A DNA stretch of 64,000 nt from Edaphobacillus lindanitolerans (GTDB lineage Bacteria > Bacillota > Bacilli > Bacillales_A > Planococcaceae), in NCBI RefSeq assembly GCF_900156305.1, contig NZ_FTPL01000001.1, forward strand, positions 372,001 to 436,000, in the 5' to 3' direction. This document shows positions 8,637-17,924 of this stretch, one piece after another; the first letter of the stretch is position 1, and every line of letters starts with the position of its first letter. The position numbers and the translations under genes are program-made. The notes beneath the pieces are model-generated. The model saw only the letters and a list, made by a program, of their open reading frames with translations. It had not been told where the DNA came from and made no database searches.

Positions 8637-8753
8637 CTGAAATCCCCTCTCCCCCCGCCGTCTGCATGTCTTGAAAGAACCCGGGGAAAATTCTTTACTA
8701 TCAAGAGAATATAAGGCAAACTGTTAGTTAATCAACCGGAAGGGGCTGGATGT

Positions 8754-8942
8754 ATGAAAATCGCCGAAGTAGGAAATATCATCGAATTCAGGGACGGCCT
8801 TCAGGGAATCGTAGAGAAGGTCAATGAAAACTCGGTCATCGTGGACCTGACATTTATGGAAAACTTCGATGAGTTGGAGATAGAAGAAAAGACCGTCGTC
8901 AACCATAAACGCTATAAGATCCTTTATGGCAGCAATGATTGA
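8754..8942 (+). CDS. ykvS: YkvS-like protein (DUF2187)
   Basis: This 62-residue protein reads like a KOW-type beta barrel, with GNIIEFRDGLQGIVEKVNEN and VDLTFMENFDELEIEEKTVV. It matches B. subtilis YkvS (DUF2187) in length and sequence character. The ATG at 8754 is preceded by GAAGGGGCTGG. An ATG 4 bases upstream is in another frame. It is monocistronic and its function is unknown. Confidence 0.8.
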   Translation: MKIAEVGNIIEFRDGLQGIVEKVNENSVIVDLTFMENFDELEIEEKTVVNHKRYKILYGSND

Positions 8943-9062
8943 ATCCACTCCTTGTCCGTTATTTCGAGTAGGATTCGACGGCCGGGAGTGAAAATCCTTT
9001 TTGACTGCCTGAAACAAACATGGCAGCCCGCCGTCTACTTATTGTGAAGGAGGAGATCAGAT

Positions 9063-9767
9063 TTGAATGCAAAATGGAAGATCCTTACCCTTTCTCTCAT
9101 GGCCGCAATGATGCTGGCTGCCTGCAACACCGCCGACAAGGACGGCAGCGATGCTGCCGATTCGCCGGATGCCGGGGAAACGGCCACGGGAGACGGAGCA
9201 GCAGGTACTGCGGATGAGGAAACAGACGGCAGCAGTGAAGAAGACAGCGGGTCGGCCGATGGGCAGGAAGCGGACGGTTCCGAAGAGCGTGGGCCGGACC
9301 GTGAGCTGACGTACGAGAAAGACGGCAGCCAAAAATCCGGAAAGGCCGCCCTCACAGACAGCGATGCACAGGACTATTCCATTTATGTGCTTGACGGCTT
9401 CGAACTCACTTCCGAGGAGCCGGGCAAGGACTCGCTCTATTATACTGAAGATGACGCGAACTTCATGCGCATTGAAGTGTTTGACGAAGACGGAGCCGAT
9501 TATGCGAAGACAGTCTCCGGGATGGAAGAGATGCTGGCGGGTCAGGGTTCGGATCCCGAAGATGCGGCCGGAAACTATGGACTCGCGGGGGATCCGTCCA
9601 TCGATGAACTGGTCGTGAAGCAGGCCAAGACGGATGAAGGCCTCACGACGGGCGCGGTTTTCGCCGCTTCCGGAAAAATCGTCCGGCTCACAGTGTTTGA
9701 AGGGCCGGAAGGCGGATTGGCCGATGCATTCCTGTCGATGGGTGCAACAGTCGGCCCGAAAAAATAA
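9063..9767 (+). CDS. Acidic surface lipoprotein of unknown function
   Basis: This 234-residue protein starts at TTG 9063 behind AAGGAGGAGATCAGA; no ATG is available in frame. The signal peptide has the lipobox LAAC with Cys at about residue 21. Next comes a long low-complexity linker of Asp, Glu, Gly, Ser and Ala (about 22-85), and then a folded domain (about 90-234) containing LDGFELTSEEPGKDSLYYTE and FMRIEVFDEDGADYAKTV. Similar domains occur in Bacillales lipoproteins of unknown role. It is monocistronic and closed by a strong terminator. Confidence 0.85.
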   Translation: MNAKWKILTLSLMAAMMLAACNTADKDGSDAADSPDAGETATGDGAAGTADEETDGSSEEDSGSADGQEADGSEERGPDRELTYEKDGSQKSGKAALTDSDAQDYSIYVLDGFELTSEEPGKDSLYYTEDDANFMRIEVFDEDGADYAKTVSGMEEMLAGQGSDPEDAAGNYGLAGDPSIDELVVKQAKTDEGLTTGAVFAASGKIVRLTVFEGPEGGLADAFLSMGATVGPKK

Positions 9768-9773
9768 CAAGCA

Positions 9774-9800
9774 AAAAAGACCGGGAAACCGGTCTTTTTT
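9774..9800. terminator. Bidirectional terminator between the lipoprotein gene and mhqR
   Basis: AAAAAGACCGG, a short GAAA loop and CCGGTCTTTTTT form a symmetric hairpin with T runs on both strands, serving both convergent genes. Confidence 0.9.
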
Positions 9801-9804
9801 GCAT

Positions 9805-10251
9805 TCAGCTTGAAAGGTCCTTTATCGAGAGGCCGAGCTTTTTCATGAGTTCGATCGCAGTCCTCTTCTCATCATCATCGAGCGCAGACATGAGTTCGTG
9901 AAGATTCCGCTCGTGCAACGGGAAAATTTCCGCCATGAGCCGCCGGCCTTCCTCCGTGATGTCCACAAATGTAACCCGGCGGTCCGTATCACAGACAGTC
10001 CGGCTCAAGAACCCCCTGCGCTCCAGCTTGTCAATGACATACGTCATCGAACCGCTAGCAAGGAGGATCTTCCCGCCGACTTTCTGGATTGGCTGCCGGC
10101 CCTTATGATAAATGAGTTCAAGTACCGCGAACTCGGTCGGATTGAGGCCATGCTCGGCAAACAGACGGTTCGCCTGCTCGGAAATCACTTTGTGAGCCCT
10201 CGAAAGAACAATGAATAACTTCAATGATAGGCCGCTGCCTGTCTGTTCCAT
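9805..10251 (-). CDS. mhqR: MarR-family repressor, MhqR-like
   Basis: This 148-residue winged-helix protein closely resembles B. subtilis MhqR (YkvE), which represses genes for quinone and catechol resistance. Diagnostic stretches are LFIVLSRAHKVISEQANRLF, GLNPTEFAVLELIYHKG and ILLASGSMTYVIDKLERRGF (recognition helix and start of the wing). In B. subtilis mhqR lies beside a sensor kinase gene (kinD), and a histidine kinase gene is adjacent here too. No MhqR target gene such as an azoreductase or dioxygenase is in the window. Confidence 0.82.
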   Translation of the reverse strand: MEQTGSGLSLKLFIVLSRAHKVISEQANRLFAEHGLNPTEFAVLELIYHKGRQPIQKVGGKILLASGSMTYVIDKLERRGFLSRTVCDTDRRVTFVDITEEGRRLMAEIFPLHERNLHELMSALDDDEKRTAIELMKKLGLSIKDLSS

Positions 10252-10334
10252 CTTCTCATCCCCTGTCCTATTCTACAGGAACACTGCTATCCATTATAGA
10301 GCGGGGAAAGTGAAGCTGTCAAAACAGGATGCCA

Positions 10335-11771
10335 TCAGATCACTTTGCCCACCTTGGCCGGAATCCCCTCCACTTCTGCGGATGCGACCGGCAGAAGCAT
10401 TTCGATCCTCGTCCCTTTGTTCGGGACCGATTTGGCGAACAGATGGCCGCCCATCAGCTCTGCCGTTTCAAGGGCGAACGGAAGACCCAGGCCTGTCCCT
10501 TCGCGCTTTGTCGTAAAGAATGGCATGAACACTTGCTTGAGCTGAAGCTCGGTCATCCCTTTTCCTTCGTCGGTCACTGCCAGCAGGACGTGCCCGTCAT
10601 CATAGTTCTCTATGGACAGCATGAGCCGGGTTCCTCTTTCGGATGCTTCTACGGCGTTTTTGACCAGGTTGATGAGCGACTGCTTCATCCGCTGCGGATT
10701 GCCGACGACCGTCACTTCCTTGTCGGTATGATTTTCCTTGAAGATGGTCATGCCCCGCTGCATGCATTGCGGACCCATGATGGTGGCCACTTCGCAGATT
10801 GTCCGGAACAGCGGGAACGGCAACTGTTCCTTGCTGGTCGGCTTTGAGAGCAGCAGGAATTCCCTCATCAGCGCCTCCATCCTGCCCATCTCGCTGTCGA
10901 TGACGTCGATGTAGCTCATCGTTGTCTCGTCTGCAGAGATTTTGATCAGTTCTGTAAATCCCCGGATGGACGTCATTCCGTTTTTCATTTCATGGGCGAT
11001 GCTCGCAGCCAGCTGGCCGAGGGCGGACAGGTTCTCCCTCCGCTCCATCTGGTATTTGAGCTCCACCTTTTCCGTGTCGTCCCGGATTGTCATGACATAC
11101 AGATCCGAGTCTTCGTCAAAAATCGTATAGATGTGATAATGCCTTTCGGATCCGTCCTCAGCGAGATAGGTGCATTTCGTCTCCGCCTTGCCTTCCAATT
11201 TCATCATTTCCGACATCCGTTCATAATCATTGTCGGCATCATGAAAAAGACTGCGCAGCTCCAGCACCTTCAGTCCGATGATGCTCTCGGGCGGCCTTTC
11301 GAAGAAAAAGCCGGTACGATTGTTGGCATCCCTGATAATCCCGGCGCGGTCAAACAGGACGAAGCAATTCAGAGCATGCCGGAATATGCCGGAGTAATGA
11401 TGGGGATTGAAGTCCGTCTGGCCGGAACGGCTTCTGTTCGCCGGCCTGAATCTGACGATCACCGAACTGTTCTGGCGGAAGAAAGAGCCGGTCGCTTCAA
11501 GCCCCGTGACCGCCCCTCCCTCCACGAGCCTCAGATTGAAGAGGGACGTGACTTTCTTTCCCGGTTTGATCGAGTTAAGAAACTGCATCCATAACTGATG
11601 TTCCGAAAGCGGCAGCAGCATGTCCATCCTTTCACCGGGAGAAATGCCAAAAAGAGATTTCGCCGCGGAGTTGGCCCGCAGGCACAGGCTGTCCTGCTTG
11701 ACCATCATAATGGCATCGTCGGTATCCTCAAACAGGAACTCAAAAGTTTCCATCATAGATTTAAAAGGCAA
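10335..11771 (-). CDS. Soluble PAS-domain sensor histidine kinase
   Basis: This 478-residue protein has two PAS-like regions (about residues 10-110 and 125-235), a HisKA domain with the phospho-acceptor in LAASIAHEMKNGMTSIRGF (His about 260), and an HATPase domain with the N box SLINLVKNAVEA, G1 TDEGKGM and G2 GTGLGLPFA. There are no transmembrane helices, so it senses a cytoplasmic signal. No response regulator gene is adjacent, which fits an orphan phosphorelay kinase of the KinA/KinE sort. The start is uncertain: TTG 11771 is used, but an ATG pair lies 5 codons downstream and neither has a strong ribosome site. Confidence 0.87.
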   Translation of the reverse strand: MPFKSMMETFEFLFEDTDDAIMMVKQDSLCLRANSAAKSLFGISPGERMDMLLPLSEHQLWMQFLNSIKPGKKVTSLFNLRLVEGGAVTGLEATGSFFRQNSSVIVRFRPANRSRSGQTDFNPHHYSGIFRHALNCFVLFDRAGIIRDANNRTGFFFERPPESIIGLKVLELRSLFHDADNDYERMSEMMKLEGKAETKCTYLAEDGSERHYHIYTIFDEDSDLYVMTIRDDTEKVELKYQMERRENLSALGQLAASIAHEMKNGMTSIRGFTELIKISADETTMSYIDVIDSEMGRMEALMREFLLLSKPTSKEQLPFPLFRTICEVATIMGPQCMQRGMTIFKENHTDKEVTVVGNPQRMKQSLINLVKNAVEASERGTRLMLSIENYDDGHVLLAVTDEGKGMTELQLKQVFMPFFTTKREGTGLGLPFALETAELMGGHLFAKSVPNKGTRIEMLLPVASAEVEGIPAKVGKVI

Positions 11772-12089
11772 CTTTCACACCGGCCCTTCTTACTTTTTAT
11801 TCATCCTATGAATTTGGTCGGTTGAACATGCTGGGGGCAAACGATAGATATAACAAGACTAGTTATCCGATAATTATGATTGTTTCATGTTTGTATGCTT
11901 CTTTATATAAGACCATTTACTCATTTTCCCGACAGAAGGTCAAGATGGTATTTTCCTTCCAAATCCGAGTATCCTTTAAGCGGCGCAGTTTCAAGCCCTA
12001 AAAAAAATTTTTTGCACGACTCGGGTCCTTCTTCTGCCGGATTGGCCCACCCGACAAAAATCCATCTGGCCCTTTTGGGATATAAAAAA
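11772..12089. other. Intergenic region between the kinase gene and the ktrD terminator
   Basis: About 320 bases, AT-richer than the flanks, with an A7T6 tract near 12001-12016. No open frame with a ribosome site and no recognised RNA. It probably holds the promoter of the leftward kinase gene, but I cannot place -35/-10 elements with confidence. Confidence 0.5.
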
Positions 12090-12123
12090 CGGCAGGGACC
12101 ATCTGAGCTGGATGGACCTGCCG
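12090..12123 (-). terminator. Terminator of ktrD
   Basis: CGGCAGG and the following ACCATC pair with GATGG and CCTGCCG around a short loop, giving a near-perfect 13-bp stem. Six T follow on the minus strand. Confidence 0.85.
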
Positions 12124-12145
12124 TGATTTAAAATTTTTCAAACGG

Positions 12146-13498
12146 TCAACCGATGATGACGCGTTCCTTCGGATAGTGGAAGTTCAACTTTTTCGGCTTT
12201 CCGCCGAGCGTGAAGAGGAAGGAAATTAGCCCTACTCTCCCGACAAACATGAGGAACATGAGGATCACCTTTCCGATGCCGCTCAGATCGGCTGTGATCC
12301 CGAGCGACATTCCGCATGTACCGAACGCGGAAGTGATCTCAAACAGGAGAGCGGTGGCAGATACTCCGCCTTCGGTGATTGTCATGATCATCGTGGCAGC
12401 CACCACCATCAGGATGGCGATGAGGATCACGGCATAAGACCGGAAAATATCGATCTGTTCGATTTCCCTCCCGAATATCTGGATCACGCTCTTGCCTCTG
12501 GCGAAGTTGATGAGGAACAGGACGGCGATTGCAAATGTCGTCGTCCGGATCCCGCCCCCGACGGAACTCGGTGAGGCACCGATGAACATGAGGGCGCTGA
12601 TGAAAATATCCGTTGCTTCGCTGAACTGGGTGACGTCGATCGTCGTCAGGCCGGCCGACCGTGCGGAAACCGAATGGAAAAGCGCTGCGAACAACGCCTC
12701 ATGCCAGGCCATCCCTTTGAATGCGTGGAAGGATTCCAGCAGCAGGATCACGACCGTCCCGCCGAGCATCAGAAGTCCGAAAGTGGAAGTGGTGATTTTC
12801 GTGAAAAGCGAGAACTTGAATCCCGGCTCCTTGCTCGACAAGAAACGCTTCACCTCAATGAGGACAGGAAAGCCGATGGCCCCGAGGACGATCAATGCCA
12901 TCGTGATCAGCTGGACGAAATAGTCGTTGAAGAAAAACGAAAGCGACGACGGCTGGATCGTGAAGCCTGCGTTGGTCGTCGATGTCACGGCATGAAACAT
13001 TCCGTTGAGCAATGCATCACCGAATGAGTCGTAGTATTTCGTGAAGTACAGGGTGAGGATGCTCCCGCCGATCAGTTCGATCAGGATCATGAGCTGCATA
13101 ATTTCCCGGATCATCTTGACGGCGCCGGCCATCGTATACTGGTTTTGATCGACCATGATCAGCTGGCGCTCCCGCAAGCCGATTCTCCGCCGGACGATGA
13201 GCCAGAAAAACGTACCGATCGACATGACACCGATTCCGCCAAAGTGGAGCACGATCATGAACATGACCAGCCCGAAGGTCGTGTAGGTGGAACCAACATC
13301 AATGACGGACAGACCCGTGACGCTCACTGCGCTCACCGCGGTGAACAGGCTGTCCATGAAGTCGATCTTTACGCCTGGAAGATGCACACCCGGAAGGTTC
13401 AGCAGAATTGTTGAAACGGTGATGGCGATGAAATAATAAGTGACGAGCACCCTCGCCGGCGTCATTTTATTCACTTTGAGGCGTTCTACGAAAGACAT
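12146..13498 (-). CDS. ktrD: Potassium uptake channel subunit KtrD/KtrB (TrkH family)
   Basis: This 450-residue protein has the four-repeat membrane-pore-membrane architecture of Ktr/Trk channels. The filter segments are AVSAVSVTGLS (about residues 54-64), TSTTNAGFT, SVSARSAGLT and AFGTCGMSLG, each with the key Gly. Length and family match B. subtilis KtrD (449 residues), which works with the cytosolic gating ring KtrC. No ktrC or ktrA partner is in the window, also as in B. subtilis. KtrC-type partners bind c-di-AMP. The 5' region is too short for a ydaO-type riboswitch and I see none. The choice between KtrD and KtrB is by length and unlinked partner. Confidence 0.88.
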   Translation of the reverse strand: MSFVERLKVNKMTPARVLVTYYFIAITVSTILLNLPGVHLPGVKIDFMDSLFTAVSAVSVTGLSVIDVGSTYTTFGLVMFMIVLHFGGIGVMSIGTFFWLIVRRRIGLRERQLIMVDQNQYTMAGAVKMIREIMQLMILIELIGGSILTLYFTKYYDSFGDALLNGMFHAVTSTTNAGFTIQPSSLSFFFNDYFVQLITMALIVLGAIGFPVLIEVKRFLSSKEPGFKFSLFTKITTSTFGLLMLGGTVVILLLESFHAFKGMAWHEALFAALFHSVSARSAGLTTIDVTQFSEATDIFISALMFIGASPSSVGGGIRTTTFAIAVLFLINFARGKSVIQIFGREIEQIDIFRSYAVILIAILMVVAATMIMTITEGGVSATALLFEITSAFGTCGMSLGITADLSGIGKVILMFLMFVGRVGLISFLFTLGGKPKKLNFHYPKERVIIG

Positions 13499-13568
13499 GA
13501 CATTCCAGATCCTTTCAAGATGGACCGATGATGAAGAATATCCCCCATTCTAAAGAATTTCTTCACAA

Positions 13569-13613
13569 AAGAAAAGCGGCAATCGGAGGCATCGTGCACT
13601 CCCTGCCGCTTTT
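13569..13613 (-). terminator. Terminator-like hairpin between the TerC gene and ktrD
   Basis: AGAAAAGCGGCA and TGCCGCTTTTCT pair over 12 bp around a loop of about 20 bases. It lies downstream of the TerC gene, which is read leftward, and upstream of ktrD, and so insulates the two. Confidence 0.6.
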
Positions 13614-13661
13614 CTCACATTTCTTGTTCTCCATTTGTCCCATCATTGCCGCTTCGTGCGT

Positions 13662-14429
13662 TCAGAATGCGGATTTTTTCTTGTCGTTCCGGATTCCGAT
13701 CAGCACCCCGAGGACCGCGATCAGGACGAGGACCGACCAGAAGATCGTCTTCCAGACCGTTGAATGCGGGAATGCCGGGTCGATGATGGCAAGGTCTTCG
13801 TGTCCGAGAGTCAGCACGACGAGCTTCACTCCGACCCATCCGACGATTGCGAACGCGGCCCCTTCCAATGCAGGATACTTGTCGAGCAGGCGGACAAACC
13901 AGGTGGCAGCAAAACGCATGATGATCAGTCCGATCACCCCGCCGAGGAACATGACAGCAAACTGTCCGCCGTTGATGCCGCCGACGTGGAAATCACCCAG
14001 TTCAGGGAGCGTCACCGCGATGGCGACCGCAGCCAGCATCGAGTCGATGGCAAAGGCAATGTCGGCAAGTTCCACTTTCACGACGGTCATCCAGAAACCG
14101 GACTTTTTTTTCGGTTTTTCGATATGCCCGTCTCCGCCGCTTTTATGCTTTTTCATGTCATACAAGTTTTTGGCCGAGATGAACAGCAGGTAGATGGCCC
14201 CGATGGCCTGGATCTGCCAGATGTCCACAAGGATGGTGATCATGAACAATGCCGCAAATCTGAAGACAAAAGCACCGAGCAGGCCATAGAACAATGCTTT
14301 CTTCCGGCGCTCTGGCGGCAGATGCTTGACCATGACCGCCATGACGACGGCGTTGTCCGCTGCAAGAAGCCCTTCCAGCACGACGAGCACGAGCAGCACC
14401 CAGCCGTATTCGAGCAAGATTGTATCCAA
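13662..14429 (-). CDS. ykoY: TerC-family membrane protein (YkoY-like, Mn2+ efflux)
   Basis: This 255-residue protein has about seven transmembrane helices and the conserved TerC acidic membrane motifs LEGLLAADNAVVMAVMV (about residues 17-33) and ELADIAFAIDSMLA (about 125-138). B. subtilis YkoY and MeeF are TerC proteins that help export manganese or metallate exoenzymes. The Mn2+ riboswitch directly upstream supports a manganese-linked role here. The start is a TTG at 14429 behind AAAGGAGGG; a second TTG two codons upstream (14435) is possible. The frame stays open further upstream through the riboswitch terminator, which is not coding. Confidence 0.87.
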   Translation of the reverse strand: MDTILLEYGWVLLVLVVLEGLLAADNAVVMAVMVKHLPPERRKKALFYGLLGAFVFRFAALFMITILVDIWQIQAIGAIYLLFISAKNLYDMKKHKSGGDGHIEKPKKKSGFWMTVVKVELADIAFAIDSMLAAVAIAVTLPELGDFHVGGINGGQFAVMFLGGVIGLIIMRFAATWFVRLLDKYPALEGAAFAIVGWVGVKLVVLTLGHEDLAIIDPAFPHSTVWKTIFWSVLVLIAVLGVLIGIRNDKKKSAF

Positions 14430-14460
14430 TTCCAAGTTCCCTCCTTTATGGCGGAAAACA

Positions 14461-14605
14461 AAAAGACCCTTACCCGAAAAAGCGGGCAAAGGTCTTGCTA
14501 AGCGCCGCCACTGTACAGTGGCGGCACTATCATAACCGATGGCCGAAGCCATGTAATGACGATTATGAAATAGGTTTCCCTATAGCTACTCCCCTTTGAC
14601 ACATG
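14461..14605 (-). promoter_or_regulatory. yybP-ykoY (Mn2+) riboswitch with intrinsic terminator
   Basis: On the minus strand the leader begins with CAAAGGGGAGTAG (14598-14586), the hallmark of the yybP-ykoY class. ATCGTCATTACATGG and a variable stem made of the perfect 22-base palindrome at 14504-14525 follow. Next comes a strong terminator at 14464-14495 (AGACCTTTGCCC paired with GGGTAAGGGTCT, then TTTTTG), 20 bases before the TerC ribosome site. The known class is an ON switch in which Mn2+ prevents termination. The placement before a TerC gene is canonical. Confidence 0.85.
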
Positions 14606-14668
14606 TCAAAGTCGATTCAGTTTTCCGTTGTCGTCATTTTATCATATGCACAAGGGGGTTGTCTCGCC

Positions 14669-17600
14669 TTATTTCATCTTTCGCGTCTCCGGATCAAAAA
14701 GACTGTAGATGACCGGGACGACGAACAGCGTGAGGGCGGTCGAGGACACGAGGCCGCCGATGACCGCGATGCCCATCGGCTGGTTGATCTCGGTCCCTTC
14801 CCCGATGCCCAGTGCCAGCGGCAGGAGGCCGAGGATGGTCGTCAGGGCCGTCATGAGGATCGGGCGTGCACGGTCTTTGACCGAGACGATGATCGACTCC
14901 CGGGCGGGCATGCCTTCCGCCTTTCGCTGATTGATGTAATCGACAAGGACGATCCCGTTGTTGACGACGATCCCGACCAGGATGAGGATGCCGATGATGG
15001 CCGACACGCTGAGCGGGGTGTCCGTCACAAACAGGGCCACCGCCACCCCGATGATCATGAGCGGTACGGTGAACATGATGACAAGCGGATACTTGAACGA
15101 TTCGAACTGCGCCGCCATCACAATATATACGAGGATGACCGCAAGTATGACCGCAAGCGTCATGTCCCCGATCGAGTTTTCAAACAGTTCGCGGTCTCCC
15201 CCGAACGAAATGCCGGTATCTTCCGAGAAACGGGCATTTCCAATTTCCGCCTTCACTCTCTTCGTTGCCTGTCCGAGTGACAGGCCGGACTCATAGTGGA
15301 CAGTGAACCGGATAGCATCCGCCTGGTCCACTCTCCGGATGGCCGCAGGGCCTTCCTCGATCCGGACGTCGGCCAGATCATCCAGACGGACGAACGAGCC
15401 GGACGGGGTGCGGAGCTTCATGCCACGGAGACCGTCCAGGCTTTTGCCGGATTCTCCGCCGAGCAGGACGTGTACCGTCCGGACATTGCCGTCTTCCACG
15501 ATCTGCGTGGCCGTCTCCCCGCGGGTCATATTGTTCACCGTATCGGCGATCTGGGCGGGCGCCATGCCGTTTGCGGCTGCCGCTTCCCGGTCGACGGTAA
15601 TCCGGATTTCTTCCACCGCTTCAACCAGGTCATTGGACACTTCCGTGAACCCGTCCACTTTCGTAAGCAGGCCCATCAGCTTGTCCGCTTCCTTGTCAAG
15701 CCGGCCGCCGTCGATGTCGGTCATTGTGAATGTGAGCGTGTTCGGCGAGGAGCCGGCTGCAGTCTGGAGATTGAACGTGACCTCGGCTTGATTCCCGACC
15801 TCTTTCTTGATGTCCGGCTGGACTTCATCAACGAATTCGAACACGGAACGGGATCGGTCATGGAGCGGCTTGAGTTTCACGTACAGTTCCCCTCTGTCGG
15901 CTTCACCGGTTCCCTGGGCGAGCCCTTGCTGGGTTCCGCCGGTGAGGCTCACATAGACGTCAACATCTTTCTCGTCACGAAGACGGTCCTCAATCTTCCT
16001 GATGACCCGGTCTGTCGCCTCCAGGGAAGCGCCATCCGGCAGGTTGACGTCAATGCTGACGAACCCTTCGTCTGTCGCCGGCAGGAACTCCGTGCCGACC
16101 CGCATCAGGCCCGCCACGCCGGCCAGGAGCATGAGGAGCGTGAGTCCGAGGACCGTCCCCCTGTGGCCGAGCGACCAGATGATCGATTTCTCGAAGTTCT
16201 TGTATGTTTTGGAGCGCCGTCGCCTGGCCTCAAGGTTCCGCTTCGGCATGCCGAGCATCCTCGACGCCATCATCGGGATGACGGTGAGGGCGACTGCGAG
16301 GGAGGCCAGCAGGCTGAATGAAATCGTCAGCGCAAATTCCGTAAAGATCCGCCCGATCAGTCCGGAAATGAAGATGACCGGAACAAATACGGCAATCGTC
16401 GTCAAGGTGGAGGCCGTGATGGCGCCTCCGACTTCCCTCGTCCCGTCCAGTGCGGCCTGCCGCGGCTTCTTGCCGAGCGCCAGATGCCGCTCGATGTTTT
16501 CGATGACGACGATTGCATTGTCCACAAGCATCCCGATCCCGAGGGCAAGGGCACCGAGCGTCAGGATGTTCAGCGCGAAGTCCGCAAAATACATGAGGAC
16601 GAATGTGACGATGACCGAATACGGAATCGCCACGCCGATGATCGCCGGGCTTTTCAGCGTCTTCAGGAACAGGAACAGCACGATCATGGCGAAGACCCCG
16701 CCAAGGATGAGCGACTGTCCGATATTGCCGATCGCCAGGGCGATATAATCCCCCTGATCAAACAGAATGTCGGCAGTGACACTGCTGAATTCTTTCTTCT
16801 TCAGCAGGCGGTCGAGGGATTCCTTGAATGATTTGGAGACATCGGCCGTATTGGCGCCCGACTCCTGCAGCACCGACATGATGACGGAAGGCTTATCATC
16901 CGTCCGGGTGGTCATGTCCTCTTCGCCCGCCATCGACACTTCGGCAACATCCCCGATTTTCACTTCAGTCCCGTCCAGCGGGTTGACCGTAACGGCCAGG
17001 TTTCTTATCTCATCGGCTGATGTGAGCGTGCTCATGACCCTCGTCGTCAGGCGCTGGCCTTCCTCGGTGTTGACAGGCTCTCCCGGCAAGGAAATATTGT
17101 TGGCACGGATGGCCTGGACGATTTCCGCCTGCGAAAGCCCGCGGGATTCCAGTTTGTCCGGGTCAAGCGTGATGGCGACGTCTTCCACCAGCTTTGCGGA
17201 AACCGTGACGCTGGCCACGCCTTCCGTCCGTCTCAGCTCCGTCTCAAGCCGGTCCGCGATCTCCCGGATGTCGCCCGTTCCTTCATCGGCTCTGAGCGAC
17301 AGCTGGATCACCGGGAACTGGGACGGATCAAATTTCATGAACTGCGGTTTTCCCGCATCCTCCGGGATCGGCGTCTGGTCAATGCGCTGGAGCACATCCA
17401 TCTGTACATCATCGATCTCCGTCGACCAGTCGAACTCCAGGAAGAGCAGGTTCGCCCCCTCCTGGGACATCGACTGGATCTTCTTCAGGCCGGGCAATGT
17501 CGACAGATTGTTTTCAAGCGGTTTTGTCACCTTTTCACTCACTTCTTCGGGACCCGCTCCGGAATAGTTCGTTACGACAACCGCAACAGGCGGGTTCAGC

Positions 17601-17716
17601 TCGGGAATGAGTGTTAGCGGAATCTTCAGGAACGAGACCGCACCGAGGATCAGGACGAGCAGCATCGTCACAATCGTGAAGACCGGACGCCTGATGGAGA
17701 ATTCGCTGATTTTCAT
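14669..17716 (-). CDS. swrC: RND-family multidrug/surfactant exporter, SwrC-like
   Basis: This 1015-residue AcrB/MexB/SwrC-type transporter has an N-terminal helix in MKISEFSIRRPVFTIVTMLL, a first large extracytoplasmic loop (about residues 35-320), a helix bundle with the relay motif ALGIGMLVDNAIVVIENIER (about 385-405), a second loop (about 540-830) and a final bundle. Firmicute members such as B. subtilis SwrC export surfactin and other amphiphiles without a TolC partner. Length and architecture are normal. It is monocistronic, with no adjacent TetR/MarR regulator. Confidence 0.87.
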   Translation of the reverse strand: MKISEFSIRRPVFTIVTMLLVLILGAVSFLKIPLTLIPELNPPVAVVVTNYSGAGPEEVSEKVTKPLENNLSTLPGLKKIQSMSQEGANLLFLEFDWSTEIDDVQMDVLQRIDQTPIPEDAGKPQFMKFDPSQFPVIQLSLRADEGTGDIREIADRLETELRRTEGVASVTVSAKLVEDVAITLDPDKLESRGLSQAEIVQAIRANNISLPGEPVNTEEGQRLTTRVMSTLTSADEIRNLAVTVNPLDGTEVKIGDVAEVSMAGEEDMTTRTDDKPSVIMSVLQESGANTADVSKSFKESLDRLLKKKEFSSVTADILFDQGDYIALAIGNIGQSLILGGVFAMIVLFLFLKTLKSPAIIGVAIPYSVIVTFVLMYFADFALNILTLGALALGIGMLVDNAIVVIENIERHLALGKKPRQAALDGTREVGGAITASTLTTIAVFVPVIFISGLIGRIFTEFALTISFSLLASLAVALTVIPMMASRMLGMPKRNLEARRRRSKTYKNFEKSIIWSLGHRGTVLGLTLLMLLAGVAGLMRVGTEFLPATDEGFVSIDVNLPDGASLEATDRVIRKIEDRLRDEKDVDVYVSLTGGTQQGLAQGTGEADRGELYVKLKPLHDRSRSVFEFVDEVQPDIKKEVGNQAEVTFNLQTAAGSSPNTLTFTMTDIDGGRLDKEADKLMGLLTKVDGFTEVSNDLVEAVEEIRITVDREAAAANGMAPAQIADTVNNMTRGETATQIVEDGNVRTVHVLLGGESGKSLDGLRGMKLRTPSGSFVRLDDLADVRIEEGPAAIRRVDQADAIRFTVHYESGLSLGQATKRVKAEIGNARFSEDTGISFGGDRELFENSIGDMTLAVILAVILVYIVMAAQFESFKYPLVIMFTVPLMIIGVAVALFVTDTPLSVSAIIGILILVGIVVNNGIVLVDYINQRKAEGMPARESIIVSVKDRARPILMTALTTILGLLPLALGIGEGTEINQPMGIAVIGGLVSSTALTLFVVPVIYSLFDPETRKMK

Positions 17717-17880
17717 TGGATTGACCCCACTTCCAGATACATAACTCCATCATACCGAATCGGCGGCCCTTCATTCAATGCCGGCGCGAAAGAATGGGGG
17801 AATTCCGGGGATTCGGAGAGAATGTGGCGAAAGCCCGCAAAACACGGTACCTCCCGCCATGTCTTCCTGCAAACAAAATA

Positions 17881-17906
17881 CCGGAACAGCATCACGGCTG
17901 TTCCGG
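17881..17906 (-). terminator. Terminator of prfC
   Basis: CCGGAACAG, an 8-base loop and CTGTTCCGG form a 9-bp stem followed on the minus strand by TATTTTGTTT. Confidence 0.75.
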
Positions 17907-17924
17907 CCAAAAGGCACTGATTGG

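Noticed and set aside
13499-13568. Possible c-di-AMP (ydaO) riboswitch before ktrD
   Set aside because: About 70 bases separate the start codon from the preceding hairpin; too short and no matching motifs.
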